DNA of 10,802 nucleotides from Thermoplasmata archaeon. Its GTDB lineage: Archaea > Thermoplasmatota > Thermoplasmata > Thermoplasmatales > Thermoplasmataceae. How positions within the stretch are numbered: the first letter of the stretch is position 1; every line of letters begins with the position of its first letter. The notes under the pieces are model-generated. The model did not search any database. It worked only from the letters and a program-made list of their open reading frames with translations, and was not told the origin of the DNA. The translations under genes and the position numbers were made by a program. The stretch lies in the NCBI GenBank assembly GCA_021806355.1, contig JAJZXT010000073.1:1-10802 (forward strand). Reading direction: 5' to 3'. Shown here one piece after another: positions 6,839-10,802 of the stretch.

Positions 6839-7307
6839 ATGCAAACCCTCTAGTTTTGAGCTTCTCTATATATTGGTATATTTCCACAATATCCTTGAAG
6901 ACGATTTCACGCCTTTCCCTTGCGCGCTCTGCCCTTCTCTCTGAAAAGGACTTTGTCCTCATGTCGAGTTTTTTGTATATCTTAACCAGCCGTTCGTACT
7001 TTTTTGTGACATCCTGAATCTTTCCCATGTCTGTCTCAATTGCTTTAAAAAAGTGATTAATATCATCATCTTCCACGTATTTCATCTCCCTGTTGAATGG
7101 ACTTGCGGGAACCTTGAATTGTTCCTTGCTTTGTTCGAGCGTTGGCGGTGAGTCGATTTTTGCCCTTCCTTTCCCCAAACTCATTGCGATTGATGCCCCT
7201 ATAATAATTATTAGAGGTATTGCAAAGGCAAGGAGAATGAACGGGTTTGCCTCCAGTTCCGGAATGATAAGCGAAGGACTCAACGCCCCTGAGGATAGAC
7301 CGCTCAA
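6813..7307 (-). CDS. Single-TM protein with cytoplasmic coiled coil, unknown family
   Basis: A 164-residue protein I do not recognise. A short polar N-terminus is followed by one membrane segment (about residues 22-44, NPFILLAFAIPLIIII region). A basic stretch (GKGRAK, 45-50) then suggests the rest is cytoplasmic, followed by a proline-rich linker and charged helices from about 80 to 152 (for example ERRAERARERRE, 122-133) likely to form a coiled coil. The start is TTG at 7307. No in-frame ATG occurs before the middle of the membrane segment, and AGGAGGT lies 9 nt upstream. The gene starts 7 bp after the DUF4129-like gene and overlaps moxR by 26 bp. It could be a membrane anchor or scaffold for the MoxR/DUF58 machine, possibly supplying the TM part that DUF4129 proteins usually carry themselves. 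That role is inference. Confidence 0.75.
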   Translation of the reverse strand: MSGLSSGALSPSLIIPELEANPFILLAFAIPLIIIIGASIAMSLGKGRAKIDSPPTLEQSKEQFKVPASPFNREMKYVEDDDINHFFKAIETDMGKIQDVTKKYERLVKIYKKLDMRTKSFSERRAERARERREIVFKDIVEIYQYIEKLKTRGFAYGDKGKKA

Positions 7308-7314
7308 TTCCTCT

Positions 7315-8118
7315 TTACCTCCTCACCGGTTCGTGTGTTGGATAATACAACTTTGCAACATCGAGATAGTTGTAAAGATCCATTAATCTATCAAGTATGT
7401 CATCGCCAGTCGAATAAACTTCATTTGAGAACTTTGCCCTTTCATAATAATCCATATAGAAGAATGCCAGTTTTTTTAATGCGTCTATTTTGTTTGATTC
7501 CGAACCTGTGTGCGAGTTTCTCATAGCATTCTTGAGAGCAGTGTTATCAACGTTAGCCTCTTCGGGAATGTCCAAACCTACTTCCCTTAGAATCCTTATG
7601 AGGAACTTTCTATTACTTTCTCCGGCCTTTTGTGCTATGCCAAATGATCTTGAGACATCATTCTTTGCCAGATTAAATCCCCTTATCGTCCCCTCGTTTT
7701 TGTCACCATTACCAATGATCTTCCTTACCTCTACAATAGGAGGAATATCTCCAAGGGTCTTGATCTCAACAACTGTTCTTGTCTCAGAAGATCTGGTATG
7801 CTTGCCTCCCCCCCACCATGATCTTTTCTTTTTCTGTGGAGCCAGTTCGATTGGCGCAAATGGTTTTTGGGAAAGGCTTAGTCCCGCTGGTCCATTTTGC
7901 TTAATGTCTTTATTAATCTCTTCTCTCTGATAATGAGAATTATCAACCTTGACTTCCTCAGGGATGCTTTCGGTGTGAACTTTTTCATTCTCGAAGGTTT
8001 TCTGTTTCTTCTTCGTTGGTACCCCCTGCTGTCTGGTTTTTTCAGGTTTCTTTCCTGCGCCAAAATCAATGACATCCGAATCCTTATTGTTATCTTCTGT
8101 TCTTTCATTTTCTTTCAT
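7315..8118 (-). CDS. Soluble protein with DUF4129-like C-terminal domain
   Basis: A 267-residue hydrophilic protein without membrane segments. Residues 1-110 are low-complexity, lysine/glutamate-rich and probably disordered, ending in a basic KKKRSWWGGG patch (about 96-105). The C-terminal part (about 165-255) is helical. It contains FFYMDYYERAKFS (219-231), then STGDDILDRL, then DLYNYL, which resembles the C-terminal helix pair of DUF4129 proteins (a YERARY-type motif followed by a helical segment). DUF4129 proteins commonly accompany MoxR-DUF58. The match is by eye and needs a profile search. I chose ATG at 8118 because GGGTGA (8125-8130) is 6 nt upstream; an ATG at 8124 overlapping the glycoprotein stop as ATGA would add two residues. 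It probably bridges MoxR/DUF58 to a membrane partner in the cytoplasm. Confidence 0.78.
   Translation of the reverse strand: MKENERTEDNNKDSDVIDFGAGKKPEKTRQQGVPTKKKQKTFENEKVHTESIPEEVKVDNSHYQREEINKDIKQNGPAGLSLSQKPFAPIELAPQKKKRSWWGGGKHTRSSETRTVVEIKTLGDIPPIVEVRKIIGNGDKNEGTIRGFNLAKNDVSRSFGIAQKAGESNRKFLIRILREVGLDIPEEANVDNTALKNAMRNSHTGSESNKIDALKKLAFFYMDYYERAKFSNEVYSTGDDILDRLMDLYNYLDVAKLYYPTHEPVRR
7317..7323 (-). promoter_or_regulatory. Strong Shine-Dalgarno site that fixes a TTG start
   Basis: On the minus strand AGGAGGT spans 7323 to 7317 and overlaps the last codons and stop of the DUF4129-like gene. It is an almost full match to the archaeal anti-Shine-Dalgarno complement. It sits 9 nt before the TTG at 7307, supporting that unusual start and indicating that the single-TM gene is translated from the polycistronic message. 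Confidence 0.6.
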
Positions 8119-8120
8119 TT

Positions 8121-10802
8121 TCATTCACCCTTGTGCTGGTGGTTTATTTGAGTGGCATACATCCATAAAGTGAGAGTAAGCGGTAATTCATTAAGCGTTA
8201 GGGTGGATGATGATACAGGAGTGCTCACAGAAATTGTTATTGTTGTGCCAGAATAAAAAAGTGGATCTATAGGTAGATTATTGGCCTTCGATGGTAATAT
8301 GTACCCAGCATTGAGTTGAACAAAAAGAACTTCAGTTCCCTTGCTCAAATTGTATTCAATATTTGGTTGTGAGATGTTAAAAGCAAATTTATAAATGTAA
8401 CCTGCCGCAGCCTTAAATGTTGTATTGGTGAAGTATATAGTTGACCCCTTTTCCGTTTCCTGAGTCACAATATCACGAGTGACATTTGAAGATAAATTAT
8501 ACCACACATATTCAACAGGATCTGCGGATGTGAAATTCCAGAAGAAAATGGGCGAAGGGCTTCCTCTAGACACGTTAACATATATGCCATAGCTCAAAAA
8601 CGGATCAATAATGCTAATATTCAATGAATGGAAACCTGTTGGAATTATGGAATTTTCAATATTAATATTGTAATTAGTGCTTGATTTATAGGATGAATTT
8701 ACCCAGAGTTCATAAGCTAAAGGTGTTGAGGTTTGGAAAACGATGCCATAACCCTGTACGTTTATTGAATCGCTTGAAACCAAAGACGAGACATTATTAA
8801 AGAAATAGAAAGCTTTCTTAACAAAGCCCGTTGCTGCATAGATGAAATAATAATTGCCCTGCGAGAGAGTATAATTGAATTCCGTTCCAAACGATGGATT
8901 GTTGAATCCTGAAGTTATTGGAACCGGAAGATTTGAATTTGAAATTACCGGTGCATTGTCTGCTACACTTATATTTTCCGGTGCCGTTGGATGGCTAAGG
9001 GCAAATAAATTTTCAAGTTTTATTGTTACAGTTCTGTGCTGCCTTTGATTAATATAAACAACCTGATTATGAACTGTGTTTGAAAAGGAATAACTGTGGT
9101 TAGGCGTTTCATATGTTATTCCAAAGAACTGCAGATAATATAATCCAGAATAAAATAGATCCATCTGAATCACCCCGCTTGCATTCGAAATTACCGTTGC
9201 ATTGTATACCACTCCATTAACCCCCAAATATATATCCAATGGGAGATCTGGAACGTTTATAGTGCTGGAATTAACTGTGATATTTAAAAGAAATGGAGCG
9301 GTGATTGAATTATGCGTGATGGAAATTTTGTCAGTATAGCTATTTGTCAGGTTTTCTGTCACATTTATGTGATTTATGCCTGGAACGCCACTTGTTACAT
9401 TATTCCACATCCTTATGGATTGACCATTTACAATATTGCCAATAGTAATAACGGGTGAGAGCGAAATATTATTGTTGGTTAAGTTTCCAGCCTTCGTCAT
9501 GTCTATAGTTAATGAATTTGAAGAAAAGCCTGCGTATTTAACCTGGATAATAAATTGCTCGCTTACATTCTTGGTAGTTAGAAAAGGAAAATGTGTATCA
9601 TAGAATACTTCAAAGCTATAAAATCCAGCAGAATTTCCAGCATAATAACTAAAATTAACCGGGAAAACGCCTGATAAATTATTAAATATTGTATAGGAGG
9701 ATAATGGCAGATTATCAATTTTATTGTGCACGTACCCTGAGACAGTGAAGAATTGTCCATTTAATGGTAAAAAGCTTACGTGATCAACATGTCCTGGATT
9801 AACGGTGATGTTGCCCGAATTAAAACCGGGAATAAAGATCACAATTTTATAGGTGCCCTGGTAAAATACCGGAACTTTCGCAAAGCCTGAACTATTTGTA
9901 AAAACTGTGACAAAATAATTAGTGCCGGTAATATTTGACAATACAAGAACTGGATAATCAATTAAAGGAGAATGTGATTCGTTTGTGTTCTGTATAAGTA
10001 AATCTATTATCGATGGAGTGGAAAGTGGAACACCAATGCCATAATTGACTGCTGAATAATTGCCTCTGAGGAATCTGTTAACCTGCCCTATGCCATATGT
10101 CGGTACAGCAGCTGTGCCATTTTTGCCTGTTCCCGTCGGTGAAAAAGGATCTTTGGCCACAAGAGTTGCATTTTCATTGTATAATGTGGTGTTCACAAAA
10201 ATGTGTGGGGTAAATGCAATATTAGAAAATATCTGCGATGGTGATGACAAACCAGAAATGGCATCTGGAACTACACTTATTAAATATGGTGCTCCGCCGG
10301 CATATATGATATTATATCCTGCAGGCACACTGATTACATATGATCCGTTGAGAATTGATGTAGCGTTCGCAACTGTCTTGGGGACAGTGGTTCCATTTCC
10401 AAGGTAAATATCACTTACAGAAGCCCCATTAACAGGCTTTCCAAGCTTGTTAAAAATATACCCGCTCACGTTGAAATATATAATCTGGTTCGTCTTATTC
10501 ATCGTTAATGTGAGGGATTTGCTATTTCCACTTACATTAAAGAATAATGGTTTGGGAAATTTATGGTAACCTCCCTTCAATGTTATTGATATATACATGG
10601 CGTTCGGCAGGTTAGTAGAAAAGAAACCGTTGCTGCCAGAAGTAGTTGTGTAATTCCCGAAGAATGCATGAAATACAATAAGAACATTGGAAATTGTGGA
10701 TCCATTTGTTGCCACCGTCTTGCCTGTTGTCTTATAAAAATTCGCAGGAGAAAGTGTTATGTTCTGCCAAATAGAATTTCCCTGAATTATCGAGAATGAT
10801 GC
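8121..10802 (-). CDS. Giant secreted N-glycoprotein with repeated beta-sandwich modules, 5' end missing
   Basis: The frame is open to the right edge, so the N-terminus and signal peptide are not visible; 893 residues are seen. I count 42 N-x-S/T sequons and no cysteine. The sequence is rich in Asn, Ser, Thr and aromatics and poor in charge, as expected for a secreted glycoprotein of an acidophile-like archaeon. It contains repeated segments resembling carboxypeptidase-regulatory/PEGA-like beta sandwiches. Examples are SGYIFNKLGKPVNGASV and SGYVHNKIDNLPLSS, and a parallel pair, TNSSGFAKVPVFYQGTYK and SNASGVIQMDLFYSGLYY (near 9850-9906 and 9137-9199). No C-terminal membrane anchor is seen; the protein ends polar (INHQHKGE). 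It is base-wise more AT-rich than its neighbours. The stop abuts the DUF4129-like gene, so it is probably the client or surface component of the MoxR/DUF58 operon. An internal GTG at 10715 is not the true start. No enzyme motif was recognised. Confidence 0.85.
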   Translation of the reverse strand, partial: ASFSIIQGNSIWQNITLSPANFYKTTGKTVATNGSTISNVLIVFHAFFGNYTTTSGSNGFFSTNLPNAMYISITLKGGYHKFPKPLFFNVSGNSKSLTLTMNKTNQIIYFNVSGYIFNKLGKPVNGASVSDIYLGNGTTVPKTVANATSILNGSYVISVPAGYNIIYAGGAPYLISVVPDAISGLSSPSQIFSNIAFTPHIFVNTTLYNENATLVAKDPFSPTGTGKNGTAAVPTYGIGQVNRFLRGNYSAVNYGIGVPLSTPSIIDLLIQNTNESHSPLIDYPVLVLSNITGTNYFVTVFTNSSGFAKVPVFYQGTYKIVIFIPGFNSGNITVNPGHVDHVSFLPLNGQFFTVSGYVHNKIDNLPLSSYTIFNNLSGVFPVNFSYYAGNSAGFYSFEVFYDTHFPFLTTKNVSEQFIIQVKYAGFSSNSLTIDMTKAGNLTNNNISLSPVITIGNIVNGQSIRMWNNVTSGVPGINHINVTENLTNSYTDKISITHNSITAPFLLNITVNSSTINVPDLPLDIYLGVNGVVYNATVISNASGVIQMDLFYSGLYYLQFFGITYETPNHSYSFSNTVHNQVVYINQRQHRTVTIKLENLFALSHPTAPENISVADNAPVISNSNLPVPITSGFNNPSFGTEFNYTLSQGNYYFIYAATGFVKKAFYFFNNVSSLVSSDSINVQGYGIVFQTSTPLAYELWVNSSYKSSTNYNINIENSIIPTGFHSLNISIIDPFLSYGIYVNVSRGSPSPIFFWNFTSADPVEYVWYNLSSNVTRDIVTQETEKGSTIYFTNTTFKAAAGYIYKFAFNISQPNIEYNLSKGTEVLFVQLNAGYILPSKANNLPIDPLFYSGTTITISVSTPVSSSTLTLNELPLTLTLWMYATQINHQHKGE

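Noticed and set aside
7490..7930. 146-codon plus-strand open frame opposite the DUF4129-like gene
   Set aside because: Antisense shadow; the minus-strand frame has the operon spacing, a ribosome site and a plausible domain.
10060..10407. 115-codon plus-strand open frame within the glycoprotein region
   Set aside because: Antisense to a continuous 893-residue frame with consistent sequon-rich composition.
10713..10715. GTG as the start of the large surface protein
   Set aside because: The frame stays open to the right edge with the same Asn/Ser/Thr-rich composition and a further sequon, so the gene is truncated by the window rather than starting here.

Overview
The window reads as chromosomal DNA from a wall-less, moderately AT-rich archaeon, most likely of the Thermoplasmata (Thermoplasmatales-like). 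This rests on an archaeal/eukaryotic-type PheRS alpha subunit with an N-terminal helical/winged-helix extension, an archaeal Mre11/SbcD-related phosphoesterase, TATA-like boxes about 25 bp before start codons (leaderless transcripts), TTG and GTG starts, and a very large N-glycosylation-rich surface protein. The genus assignment is inference.

Layout. Positions 1-501 (minus) hold most of a metallophosphoesterase that runs off the left edge. Positions 502-864 are a divergent intergenic region with two TATA-like elements, a 9-bp inverted repeat and no convincing gene. Positions 865-2355 (plus) are pheS, followed by a T-rich terminator. From 2386 to the right edge everything is on the minus strand, in one tightly packed block of seven genes with overlaps or gaps of a few bases. 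In transcription order these are: a giant secreted, cysteine-free glycoprotein (5' end off the right edge); a soluble protein with a DUF4129-like C-terminal helix pair; a one-TM/coiled-coil protein; a MoxR-family AAA+ ATPase; a DUF58 (von Willebrand A-like) membrane protein; a polytopic membrane protein; and an MTA/SAH deaminase-like amidohydrolase.

How the genes fit together. The centre of the block is the widespread MoxR-DUF58 pair, thought to act as an AAA+/vWA chaperone that matures or assembles membrane or extracellular complexes. Bacterial and archaeal versions often add a membrane-anchored DUF4129 protein and a transglutaminase-like protein. Here no transglutaminase is seen, and the DUF4129-like module appears as a soluble protein beside a separate single-TM coiled-coil protein. 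A large surface glycoprotein leads the block. The simplest hypothesis is a surface-assembly system for a cell-wall-less archaeon, in which the MoxR/DUF58/DUF4129-like machine serves the glycoprotein, with the polytopic protein as an added membrane part. The terminal amidohydrolase is probably a metabolic passenger. The operon promoter lies outside the window.

No tRNA, rRNA, CRISPR array, insertion sequence or recognisable mobile element was seen.
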